From positions 17,210-42,057 of the forward strand of contig BRYA01000577.1 in assembly GCA_030267965.1 (NCBI GenBank): a DNA stretch of 24,848 nt, written 5' to 3'. Both the position numbers and the translations under genes were made by a program. Below the pieces are notes generated by a model. That model did not search any database and was not told the DNA's origin. It saw nothing but the letters and a program-made list of their open reading frames with translations. Positions 7,750-16,109 of the stretch are shown here, in pieces. This DNA comes from Triparma columacea. Taxonomy: Eukaryota; Sar; Bolidophyceae; Parmales; Triparmaceae. The first letter of the stretch is position 1, and every line of letters starts with the position of its first letter.

Positions 7750-9246
7750 TTAGAGAAACTCCAGAATTACTCTCCACAAAACTTTCGGAATCTTCTCACG
7801 TGCCGGAGTTACCCTTAGCGCGGGGGCTTCAACTCCGTCAGTTCGCTTCCGCTTCCTAGCCGATCTCCTTGGTGGATCCTCCACGTGATCCCAGGTTCCC
7901 TTGAGGCACAGCAGAGCGTTGACCCGTTCGACCACAGCGACATTGCGGTGCCACCTGTAATGGAGGAGGTCCTCGACAGTCGGCATGTTTTTATCAGCAG
8001 CGGCGGTGATTAGGGCGGTGCAGTCCAAGAAGCAGTCTTCACCGATGGAGACAGCGGGGGATAGACTGAGTTTCGCCAGGGCGGAGCATTCGTAGAAGGC
8101 GACATCACCAATCGACGTCACTCCGTCCGGGATTGTGATGGCCGTGAGGGAGGAGCATCTTCTGAAGGCGCCAACGCCAATTGTCGTCACTCCGTCAGGG
8201 ATTGTGATGGCAGTGAGGGAGGAGCATCCCAAGAAGGCGCCAAGGCCAATTGTCGTCACTCCGTCCGGGATGGTGATGGCCGTGAGGGAAGAGCATCCTT
8301 GGAAGGTGCCCTCGCCTATTGTCGTCACTCCATCCGGGATTGTGATGGCCGTGAGGGAAGAGCATCCGTTGAAGGCGCAATTGCCAATCGTCGTCACAGA
8401 GTCCGGGATGATGATGGCCGTGAGGGAGGAGCATCCTTGGAAGGCGCCCTGGCTAATCGTCATCATTGAGTCCGGGATGGTGATGGCCGTGAGGGAGGAG
8501 CATCCCATGAAGGCGCCCTCGTCAATAATCGTCACTCCGTCGGGGATGGTGATGGCCGCGAGGGAGGAGCATCCGTAGAAGGCGGCATAGCCAATTGTCG
8601 TCACTCCAATTGGGATGGTGATGGCCGTGAGGGATGAGCATCCCCTGAAGGCGCCCTCTCCAATCTCCGTCACTCCGTCCGAGATGGTGATAGCCGTGAG
8701 GGATGAGCATCCCCTGAAGGCGCCCTCTCCAATCTCCGTCACTCCGTCCGGGATGGTGATAGCCGTGAGAGAGGAGCATCCTTGGAAGGCGCCCTGGCTA
8801 ATCGTCGTCATTGAGTCCGGGATTGTGATGGCCGTGAGGGAGGAACATTCCCAGAAGGCGCTATTGCCAATCTTCGTCACTCCGTCCGGGATGGTGATGG
8901 CCGTGAGGGAAGAGCATCCGTGGAAGGCGACATGCCCAATCGTCGTCACAGAGTCCGGGATGGCGATGGCTGCGAGGGAGGAGCATCCTTGGAAGGCGCC
9001 CCGGCTAATCGTCGTCACTAAGCCCAGGATGGTGATGGCCGCGAGGGAGGAGCATCCGTAGAAGGCGCGTTCGCCAATCTTCGTCACTGAGTCTGGGATT
9101 GTGATGGCTGTGAGGGAGGAGCATTCAGAGAAAGCCCAGCTGCCAATCGTCGTCACTCCTTGTGCAAAAGTCATTTCTGTAATTTCACTATAACATTCGA
9201 AGCTCCCTGTCAAGTCTGTGCCTGTGTATACTGCTGATTGGGGCAT
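7750..9246 (-). CDS. BspA-type leucine-rich repeat protein, copy 1 (LRR_5-like)
   Basis: Single-exon gene of 498 residues from ATG 9246. The N-terminal cap (AVYTGTDLTGSFECYSEITE) leads into 15 consecutive 23-residue repeats of the form CSSLTAITIPDGVTTIGEGA plus FxG, a degenerate repeat (CSALAKLSLSPAVSIGEDCF) and a C-terminal region with LLHYRWHRNVAVVERVNALL, a basic RRSARKRKR and the terminal IPKVLWRVILEFL. This is the BspA/TpLRR class, which forms solenoids used in protein-protein interaction or adhesion. No signal peptide or membrane segment is seen and the RKRKR patch may target the nucleus, so an intracellular role is likelier than surface adhesion. The partner is unknown. Confidence 0.88.
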   Translation of the reverse strand: MPQSAVYTGTDLTGSFECYSEITEMTFAQGVTTIGSWAFSECSSLTAITIPDSVTKIGERAFYGCSSLAAITILGLVTTISRGAFQGCSSLAAIAIPDSVTTIGHVAFHGCSSLTAITIPDGVTKIGNSAFWECSSLTAITIPDSMTTISQGAFQGCSSLTAITIPDGVTEIGEGAFRGCSSLTAITISDGVTEIGEGAFRGCSSLTAITIPIGVTTIGYAAFYGCSSLAAITIPDGVTIIDEGAFMGCSSLTAITIPDSMMTISQGAFQGCSSLTAIIIPDSVTTIGNCAFNGCSSLTAITIPDGVTTIGEGTFQGCSSLTAITIPDGVTTIGLGAFLGCSSLTAITIPDGVTTIGVGAFRRCSSLTAITIPDGVTSIGDVAFYECSALAKLSLSPAVSIGEDCFLDCTALITAAADKNMPTVEDLLHYRWHRNVAVVERVNALLCLKGTWDHVEDPPRRSARKRKRTDGVEAPALRVTPAREKIPKVLWRVILEFL

Positions 9247-9941
9247 TTTTGGGAAGGGGAGAGTCCCGGGGTTGAGAGGATCTTTTCACCCGTCTTTTCG
9301 GTACAATTGAAACCCTAAACTATTTCAAAATGATTCTCTACGACTTCCTACATTATTGACGGGATAAGGAGGGTTAGTGTGGTGTGATGGACTAAGAACA
9401 AGGGAGAGGGATTGTGAAGACCCTCAAGGAATGTGTCATTGCGGCGTCAATGGCGGTTCTCTACCCATAGTAACCACGATACGACACTAATAGTATCAGA
9501 AATATGGCCAAAAGTCGTATTATCTCGTCTATGAGACGAAAAAGCCCAATGCTCAGTCAGTCGACCGTGATGAAGAGGGGAAATAACTTGGTTCCTTGAC
9601 GTGAATAGGAAACTAAAAGCAACGATAGGACTAACATACAACTGCATAAAGCCTTAAAAGGGGTTATCATTGTCATTGTTGTCCGCCTTACCTTTCTTTT
9701 GATAGATTTATTTATTGCCCCTATTTCTCCCTCCACTGAGGGTGGGTTTGGCCAGACCTGTTTGTTTTCCCCAAATAACTACGATTTACACGGCTCTTAT
9801 CCGATTCAGAGGAGAGGGGGGTGTTGAAGTACGCGGTTTGTTTCGAAGAATTAAACTTGAGACCCTCAAATATTTCTTATTTTTTTTCCCAACAAACTTT
9901 AGTTCGGACAGCCTTAAATCCAACTTATCAAGCGCAAAGTG
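9247..9941. other. Spacer 1 of the LRR array (promoter of copy 1, 3' end of copy 2)
   Basis: No convincing gene. Nearly the whole spacer is repeated in 11577-12272. It holds AAACCCTAAAC at 9310-9320, 64 bp before the ATG of copy 1 (- strand), and a CGTCTATGAGACG small hairpin near 9526. The 66-residue - strand frame at 9447-9647 is kept in the second spacer but broken in the third. Confidence 0.6.
9310..9320. promoter_or_regulatory. AAACCCTAAAC (telo-box-like) upstream of LRR copy 1
   Basis: It lies 64 bp upstream of the start codon (gene on - strand). The same motif is at the same distance in copy 2 and a shorter form lies upstream of copy 3. In plants AAACCCTAA acts in promoters of growth-related genes; a role here is inference. 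Confidence 0.3.
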
Positions 9942-11576
9942 TTACAGAAACTCCAGAATTACTCTCCACAAAACTTTCGGAATCTTCTCGCGTGCCGGCG
10001 TCACCCTTAGTGCGGGGGCTTCAACTCCATCAGTTCGCTTCCGCTTCCTAGCCGATCTCCTGGGTGGATTCTCCACGTGATCCCACGTTCCCTTGAGGCA
10101 AAGCAGAGCGTTGACGCGTTCGATCACAGCGACATTGCGGTGCCACCTGTAATGGAGGAGGTCCGAGACAGTCGGCATGTTTTTATCAGCAGCAGCAGTG
10201 ATGAGGGTAGTGCAGTTCAAGAAGCAGTTATCACCGATGGAAACAGCAGGAGATAGACTGAGTTTCGTCAGGACGGAGCATTCCCCGAAGGCGGAACGGC
10301 CAATCGTCGTCACTCCGACTGGGATGGTGATGGCCGTGAGGGAGGAGCATCTGTAGAAGGCATAACTGCTAATCGTCGTCACTCCATCTGGAATGGTGAT
10401 GGCCGTGAGGGAGGAGCAGTCTTGGAAGGCGCCCATGCCAATTGTCGTCACTCCATCTGGAATGGTGATGGCCGTGAGGGAGGAGCATCCATCGAAGGCG
10501 TAATTGCCAATCTCCGTCACTCCGTCCGGGATGGTGATGGCCGTGAGGGAGGAGCATCCATCGAAGGTAAAGTCGCCAATCTTCGTCACTCCATCCGGGA
10601 TGGTGATGGCCGTGAGAGAGGAGCATTCTCTGAAGGCGAGCTTGCCAATCGTCGTCACTCCGTCTGGGATTGTGATGGCCGTGAGGGAGGAGCATCCCCT
10701 GAAGGCGCCCTCACTAATCATCGTCATTATATCCGGGATTGTGATGGCCGTAAGGGGGGAGCATCCTCTGAAGGCAAATTCGCCAATTGTCTTCACTCCG
10801 TCTGGGATTGTGATGGCTGTGAGGGAGGAGCATCCATCGAAGGTAAAGTCGCCAATGGTCGTCACTCCGTCCGGGATGGTGATGGCCGTGAGGGAGGAGC
10901 ATTCGCAGAAGGCGCCCTTGCCAATATCTGTCACTCCGTTCGGGATGGTGATGGCCGTGAGGGAGGGGCATCCATAGAAGGTGTTTTCGTCAATCTTCGT
11001 CACTCCGTCTGGGATGGTGATGGCCGTGATGGAGGAGCAGTCTTGGAAGGCACTTTCGCCAATCGTTGTCACTCCGTCAGGGATGGTGATGGCCGTGAGG
11101 GAGGAGCAGTCTTGGAAGGCGCCCTCGCCAATCTCCGTCACTCCCTCCGGGATGGTGATGGCCGTGAGGGAGGAGCATTCAATGAAGGCTTCATCGCCAA
11201 TCGTCGTCACTCCGTCTGGGATGGTGATGATTGCGAGGGATAAGCATCCAGAGAAGGCGCCCTCACTAATTGTCGTCACTCCGTCTGGGATGGTGATGGC
11301 TGTGAGGGAGGAGCATTCGTAGAAGGCGCCATCGCCAATCGCCGTCACTGAGTCCGGGATGGTGATGGCCGTGAGGGAGGAGCATCCGTAGAAGGCGTCT
11401 TCGCCAATCATCGTCACTCCGTCCAGGATGGTGATGGCTGTGAGGGAGGAGCATCCTCTGAAGGTTTCATCGGCAATCGACGTCACTCCTTCTGCAAAAG
11501 TCACTTCTGTGAGCTCAAGATCGTCTTTGAAGCTCCCTGTCTCGTCTGTGCCATAGTATACTGCTGTTTTGGTCAT
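9942..11576 (-). CDS. BspA-type leucine-rich repeat protein, copy 2
   Basis: Single-exon gene of 544 residues. The start is ATG 11576 (MTKTAVYYGTDETGSF), matching the N-terminus of copy 1; an upstream GTG in frame is not used in this sort of organism. It has 17 repeats of 23 residues, then CSVLTKLSLSPAVSIGDNCF and the shared tail LLHYRWHRNVAVIERVNALL, RRSARKRKRTDG and IPKVLWRVILEFL. The tail is almost identical to copy 1, while the repeat number (17 against 15) and the variable residues after GVTTIG differ, so the ends are conserved and the solenoid changes length. The 69-bp DNA repeat also keeps long antisense frames open, which are by-products. Function as for copy 1: a scaffold of unknown partner. 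Confidence 0.88.
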   Translation of the reverse strand: MTKTAVYYGTDETGSFKDDLELTEVTFAEGVTSIADETFRGCSSLTAITILDGVTMIGEDAFYGCSSLTAITIPDSVTAIGDGAFYECSSLTAITIPDGVTTISEGAFSGCLSLAIITIPDGVTTIGDEAFIECSSLTAITIPEGVTEIGEGAFQDCSSLTAITIPDGVTTIGESAFQDCSSITAITIPDGVTKIDENTFYGCPSLTAITIPNGVTDIGKGAFCECSSLTAITIPDGVTTIGDFTFDGCSSLTAITIPDGVKTIGEFAFRGCSPLTAITIPDIMTMISEGAFRGCSSLTAITIPDGVTTIGKLAFRECSSLTAITIPDGVTKIGDFTFDGCSSLTAITIPDGVTEIGNYAFDGCSSLTAITIPDGVTTIGMGAFQDCSSLTAITIPDGVTTISSYAFYRCSSLTAITIPVGVTTIGRSAFGECSVLTKLSLSPAVSIGDNCFLNCTTLITAAADKNMPTVSDLLHYRWHRNVAVIERVNALLCLKGTWDHVENPPRRSARKRKRTDGVEAPALRVTPAREKIPKVLWRVILEFL

Positions 11577-12272
11577 TTTGTGAACGGGAGAGTCCAGGGG
11601 TTGAGAGGATCTTTTCACCCGTCTTTTCGGTACAATTGAAACCCTAAACTATTTCAAACTGATTCTCTACGATTTCCTACATTATTGACGGGATAAGCAG
11701 GGTTAGTGTGGTGTGATGGAGTAAGAACAAGGGAGAGGGACGGTGAGACCCTCAAGGAATGCGTCATTGCGGCGTCAATGGCGGTTCTCTACCCATATTA
11801 ACCACGATATGACACTAACAGTATCGGAAATATGGCCGAAACTAGTATTATCTCGTCTATGAGACGAAAAAGCCCAATGCTCAGTCAGTCGACCGTGATG
11901 AAGAGGGGAAATAACTTGGTTCCTTGACGTGAATAGGAAACTAAAAGCAACGATAGGACATACATACAACTGCATAAAGCCTTAAAAAGGGTTATCATTG
12001 TCATTGTTGTCCGCCTTACCTTTCTTTTGATAGATTTATTTATTGCCCCTATTTCTCCCTCCACTGTGGGTGGGTTTGGTCAGACCTGTGTGTTTATTCC
12101 CCAAAAACTACGATTTACACGGCTCTTATCCGATTCAGAGGAGAGGGAAGTGTTGAAGTACGCGGTTGTTGTTTTGAAGAATTAAACTTGACGCCCTCAA
12201 ATATTTCTATTTTTTTACCCAACAAACTTTAGTTCGGACAGCCTTAAAATCCAACTAATCAAGCGCAAAGTG
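11577..12272. other. Spacer 2 of the LRR array (promoter of copy 2, 3' end of copy 3)
   Basis: Near-duplicate of 9247-9941, including AAACCCTAAAC at 11639-11649 and the CGTCTATGAGACG hairpin near 11856. No gene is supported. Confidence 0.6.
11639..11649. promoter_or_regulatory. AAACCCTAAAC (telo-box-like) upstream of LRR copy 2
   Basis: It lies 63 bp upstream of ATG 11576, the same place as in copy 1. Conservation is expected from recent duplication, so it is weak evidence of function by itself. Confidence 0.3.
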
Positions 12273-13370
12273 TTACAGAAACTCCAGAATAACTCTCCAC
12301 AAAACTTTCGGGATCTTGTCACGTGTTTCAGTTGCCTTTAGCGGGGCTTCAACTCCGTCGTCAAGGCGCTTCCTCTTTAGACTATCCTGTCCACTGGGGT
12401 CATTCTCCGCGTGATCCCAGGTTCCCTTGAGGCACAGTAGAGCGGTGACGCGTTCCATCACAGCGACGTTGCGGTGCCACCTGTAATGGAGGAGGTCCTC
12501 GACAGACGGCATATTTTGATCAGCAGCAGCAGTGATAAGGGCAGTGCAGTCCGTGAAGCAGTCTTCACCGATGGAAACGGCAGGAGATAGAATTAGTTTC
12601 GTCAAGGCGGAGCATCCATTAAAGGCGTCAGGGCCAATCGACGTCACTCCGTCCGGGATGGTGATGGCCGTGAGAGAGGAGCATTCGCAGAAGGTCCATT
12701 CGCCAATTGTCGTCACTCCCTCAGGGATGGTGATGGCCGTGAGGGAGGAGCATTCGTCGAAGGCGCCATCGCCAATCTTCGTCACTCCGTCAGGGATGAT
12801 GATGGCCGTGAGGGAGGAGCAAAATCGAAAGGCGTAATCGCTAATCGTCGTCACAGAATCCGGCATGGTGATTGCCGTGAGGGAGGAGCATTCTGCGAAG
12901 GCGTGTTCCCTAATTGTCGTCACTCCGTCCGGGATGGTGATGGCCGTGAGGGAGGAGCATTCCCAGAAGGCGCCCTCGCCAATTGTCGTCACTCCGTCCG
13001 GAATTGTGATGGCCGTGAGGGAGGAGCATCCAGAGAAGGCTTCATAGCCAATTGTTGTCACTCCGTCCGGAATTGTGATGGCCATGAGGGAGGAACAATC
13101 TCTGAAGGCGAAATTGTCAATTGTCGTCACTCCGTCCGGGATGGTGATGGCCGTGAGGGAGGAGCATCCGTCAAAGGCGCCATAGCCAATTGTCGTCACT
13201 CCTTGTGCAAAAGTTACTTCTGTGAGTTCATGATTGTCTTTGAAGGTCTCTGTTCCGGAGTATACTGCTGTTTTGGGAAGGGGAGAGCCCCCATCATCTG
13301 GGTCGTCATCGTCATCACTATAGTCATCACTATAGTCATCACCATAAGCAAAGACTAATTCATCACTCAT
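12273..13370 (-). CDS. BspA-type leucine-rich repeat protein, copy 3 (short, acidic N-terminus)
   Basis: Single-exon gene of 365 residues from ATG 13370. It differs from its neighbours in having only 8 repeats of 23 residues and an added acidic leader (GDDYSDDYSDDDDDPDDGG) before the shared KTAVYSGTETFKDNHELTEV cap. The C-terminal tail is shared but more diverged (LKRKRLDDG, ATETRDKIPKVLWRVILEFL). The YSDDYSDDD tract comes from a short tandem repeat (ATAGTCATCACT on the + strand, about 13318-13341). It is the most diverged member and probably the oldest split. The repeats are intact, with no stop or frameshift. Confidence 0.87.
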   Translation of the reverse strand: MSDELVFAYGDDYSDDYSDDDDDPDDGGSPLPKTAVYSGTETFKDNHELTEVTFAQGVTTIGYGAFDGCSSLTAITIPDGVTTIDNFAFRDCSSLMAITIPDGVTTIGYEAFSGCSSLTAITIPDGVTTIGEGAFWECSSLTAITIPDGVTTIREHAFAECSSLTAITMPDSVTTISDYAFRFCSSLTAIIIPDGVTKIGDGAFDECSSLTAITIPEGVTTIGEWTFCECSSLTAITIPDGVTSIGPDAFNGCSALTKLILSPAVSIGEDCFTDCTALITAAADQNMPSVEDLLHYRWHRNVAVMERVTALLCLKGTWDHAENDPSGQDSLKRKRLDDGVEAPLKATETRDKIPKVLWRVILEFL

Positions 13371-14178
13371 TGTAGGGATGGAGAGGATCTTTTATACTGT
13401 CCTTTCTGTAACCTAACCCTAAACCTGGATTTATTATATAGTCTTATCGTTAACAGCTGCAATCGTCAAGGAATTCCTACATTATTGACGGGAATCAGGA
13501 GAGGGTTAGTGTGATGTGATGGACGAAGAAAAAGGGAGAGGGATGGTGAGCCCCAAAGATACGTCATTGCGCTTTTCTGCCCGATTGTAGCCCCAACATG
13601 GTACTAACAGTATTGTAAATATTGCCGAAAGTAGTATTATCTAGTCTATGAGATGAATAATCCAAACCCAATGAACTCAGTCTCGACTGTGATTATAGAG
13701 GGGAAATAGCTTGAACTTGGACGTGAATAGGAGATAAAAATCAACAATAGGATAAATAACACCTGGTGAAAGCCTTAACAAGGGTTATCATCGTCATTGT
13801 TGTCTACCTTACCTATATTGATAAGATTTATTATTGCTTCCTCCTTTCGCTCCCCATTCTCTCCATCTTCCGGCTCCAGTCCTGACTCCCAATCTGCACT
13901 TGCCTAAAATTAGTTGGATTGTGTGTCATATTTGTGAGTCTTATACGTTGTTATATAGTGTTTATGTGGTATTGCGTGTTGTATTGGTTGGATGTGTCTG
14001 CGTAGAGCTTCTTTGAATCCAATCTAACGCCTCTTTGCTGTAAATAGGTTTATCTACAGCGACACTTCGGTTTGCCATTCTTTGATAAGTTCTTCATTTG
14101 TTGCCTTACAGCGTTTACATAACTATATACACTATACACATAACTATACATATATAGCTATACAGAGTGTACGGTATT
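13371..14178. other. Divergent intergenic region between LRR copy 3 and chorismate synthase
   Basis: The first ~480 bp are a diverged copy of the LRR spacer, with AACCCTAAACC at 13415-13425. From about 13850 the sequence is unique, then AT-rich near 14110-14165 with CTATATACACTATACACATAA and similar. No gene is supported. It should hold the promoters of both flanking genes. Confidence 0.6.
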
Positions 14179-16109
14179 ATGAAGATATCTAAAGCTGGAA
14201 TATTGGCAATCCTTACTATTATTAACCCAATATATATACAAGCATTCTATCTACATACATCTACAACCAGGTGAGTGTGAGGGGAGTGGGGTGGGTTGTA
14301 GTGAGAAGAGTAAACATCAAATGGCGTCAAATGGCATCAAATGGTATCAACAGCAGCATCAATAATAGCATCAATGGAGTAACAGGAGAGAATTACTTCA
14401 AATTAAAAGAGATATCACACAATACACGCACAACATACACACACAACATACACACAACACAACATACACACAACACATACACAACATACAACACACAGAG
14501 ACAGAAACTAGGATTTAAAAGCTTTACCTCTCAACCATCATTCCACACCCATCATCCTACACCAACATTCTACACACAAACAACCCAAAAATGGAAAATG
14601 GCTGCCAAAACAAAAACATTACAAACGAACACATCACAAACAAACCCCATCCATAGCCAGCCCCTCTCACTAACACCCCAACCCTAAACCCTCCCCAGCC
14701 CCCCCCACTCCCCCCCCACCAGCCCCACCTCCCTCTTTGGTACAGGTAATACCTTTGGTCGTACTTTCCGTATCACCACCTACGGTGAGTCCCACGGTGG
14801 TGGTGTCGGTGTAATCGTGGACGGCACCCCCCCAAGGGTCCCGCTGACGAGGGAAGAGGTACAAGAGGAACTTGATAGGAGGAGACCGGGACAAAGTAGG
14901 ATTACTACACCTAGGAACGAAGCTGATAGGTAAGAGGGGAAGGTTTTAGGGGGGGGAAAGACGTAACACACAACGGACAAACACACACAACAAGACGAAC
15001 TAACCATACCTCCCCCCCCCCAATCCCCCCCCACGGTCTCGCTTCGCTCGCCGCCCTTTAGTGTGGAGATCCTCTCCGGTCTCTCCCCCTCAGGTTTAAC
15101 CCTAGGTACCCCAATATCAATGATAGTCCGTAACAAGGACCAGCGTTCAGGCGACTACCTTGGCAACGACCTCTCCCTAGCATACCGTCCCTCCCACGCC
15201 GACGCTACTTACGATAGCAAGTACGGTGTTCGAGCTGTTGCGGGGGGAGGGAGAAGCAGCGCTAGGGAAACCATTGGTAGAGTTGCAGCGGGGGCTGTCG
15301 CGAAGAAGGTTTTGGGGATTTACGGGGGCGTTGAAGTTCTGGCGTACGTTAGCGCGGTTCAGGATATTAGGGCTGACGATGTTGACGTGGAGGGGTTTAC
15401 TATGGAACAGGTTGATGCTAATATCGTTAGATGCCCCGATGAGAAAGTCGCGGAGAAAATGATCGAGAGGATCGACAAGATCAGGAAGACCGGTAACTCC
15501 GTCGGGGGGGTTGTTACCTGCGTTGCGAGGAACGTTAGGGCGGGACTGGGGAGCCCGGTGTTTGATAAACTTGAAGCTGACCTTGCCAAGGCTTGCATGA
15601 GTTTGCCTGCGGCGAAGGGGTTCGAGGTAGGCAGTGGTTTCGAGGGTACCATGCTGACCGGTAAGGAGCACAACGACGAGTTCTACATTGACCCGACCAC
15701 GGGAGCGGCCAGGACTAGGACGAACAGGAGCGGGGGGATCCAGGGGGGGATAAGCAACGGGGAGACGATCGTCGTCAAGGTCTGCTTCAAGCCCACCAGC
15801 ACCATCGGGCAGGCCCAGGCTACGGTAACGAGGGACGGGAAGGAGGTGGACCTTAGGGGTAAGGGCAGACACGACCCGTGCGTACTGCCGAGGGCGGTGC
15901 CGATGGTGGAGAGCATGGTGGCGATCACGGTGCTCGACGCGCTTATGCAACAGAGGGCGCAGTGCGAGCTACTGGAGGACGAGGGAGGGGAACCTAGACC
16001 TAACCCACTAGGGAAGGGAGGGAGGAGAGAAGGGTTTGACGGGAAGGTGGAGAGAGTCAAGCTTGAGGAGGGGAAGAAAGTTGTGGGACTTAATGTCGAC
16101 GAGGAGTGA
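14179..16109 (+). CDS. aroC: Chorismate synthase, plastid-targeted (3 exons)
   Basis: Converts 5-enolpyruvylshikimate 3-phosphate to chorismate, the last shikimate step, using reduced FMN. Exons 14179-14270, 14699 (or 14723)-14929 and 15062-16109; donors GTGAGT and GTAAGA, acceptors CCCCAG (or CACCAG) and CTTTAG, all in phase (2, 2), giving 456 residues. Family signatures are [12 protein letters not shown] (about 57-68), [16 protein letters not shown] with [10 protein letters not shown], and [15 protein letters not shown]; the His and Arg residues of the FMN/substrate site are present. Exon 1 encodes a signal-peptide-like [20 protein letters not shown] ending [10 protein letters not shown], so with the Ser/Pro/Thr-rich start of exon 2 it resembles the bipartite, Phe-containing presequence used for complex plastids. 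The long first intron has CA-rich stretches and could hide another short exon. Confidence 0.9.
14271..14698 (+). other. Intron 1 of chorismate synthase, with CA/ACA microsatellite
   Basis: It opens with GTGAGTGTGAGG and ends CCCTCCCCAG, with ACTAAC (about 14670) as branch point. About 14417-14490 is an ACACAAC-type microsatellite. Repeated CATCAA triplets lie at 14315-14375. The frame open here from 14271 ends at TAA 14685, which requires splicing. Confidence 0.7.

Larger units (their letters stand above)
7695..13850 (-). repeat. Three-member tandem segmental duplication of an LRR gene plus spacer
   Basis: The genes at 7750-9246, 9942-11576 and 12273-13370 share C-termini, N-termini and spacers. 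The spacers 9247-9941 and 11577-12272 are nearly identical along their whole length. The sequence after the third gene (13371 to about 13850) is a more diverged version and then loses similarity. The left edge is near 7695, matching 9892 and 12227. The unit length is about 2.2-2.3 kb for the first two. Similarity suggests the first two copies are the younger pair. Confidence 0.9.

Noticed and set aside
9447..9647. 66-residue - strand frame in LRR spacer 1, conserved in spacer 2 (11775-11975)
   Set aside because: It is disrupted by stops and indels in the third, more diverged spacer, and the two intact copies are simply recent duplicates. It has no recognisable domain.
8135..11322. Long + strand frames across the LRR array (up to 273 aa) with MVMAVREEHP or HSVWDGDGREGG repeats
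   Set aside because: They are antisense readings of the 69-bp LRR repeat. A repeat length divisible by three keeps all frames open. The - strand frame has the known LRR pattern, proper ATG and conserved ends.
13411..13432. CCCTAAA telomere-like words near the LRR genes
   Set aside because: Only single copies, not arrays, so no telomere or interstitial telomeric repeat; kept only as a possible promoter motif.
14400..14690. Frame with [14 protein letters not shown] as the start of chorismate synthase
   Set aside because: It hits TAA at 14685 before the enzyme, while exon 1 at 14179 gives a donor, a matching phase and a sensible targeting signal. A cryptic exon in the intron cannot be excluded.
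15177..15950. 257-residue - strand frame opposite chorismate synthase
   Set aside because: It is antisense to a strongly conserved enzyme and has no family features of its own.
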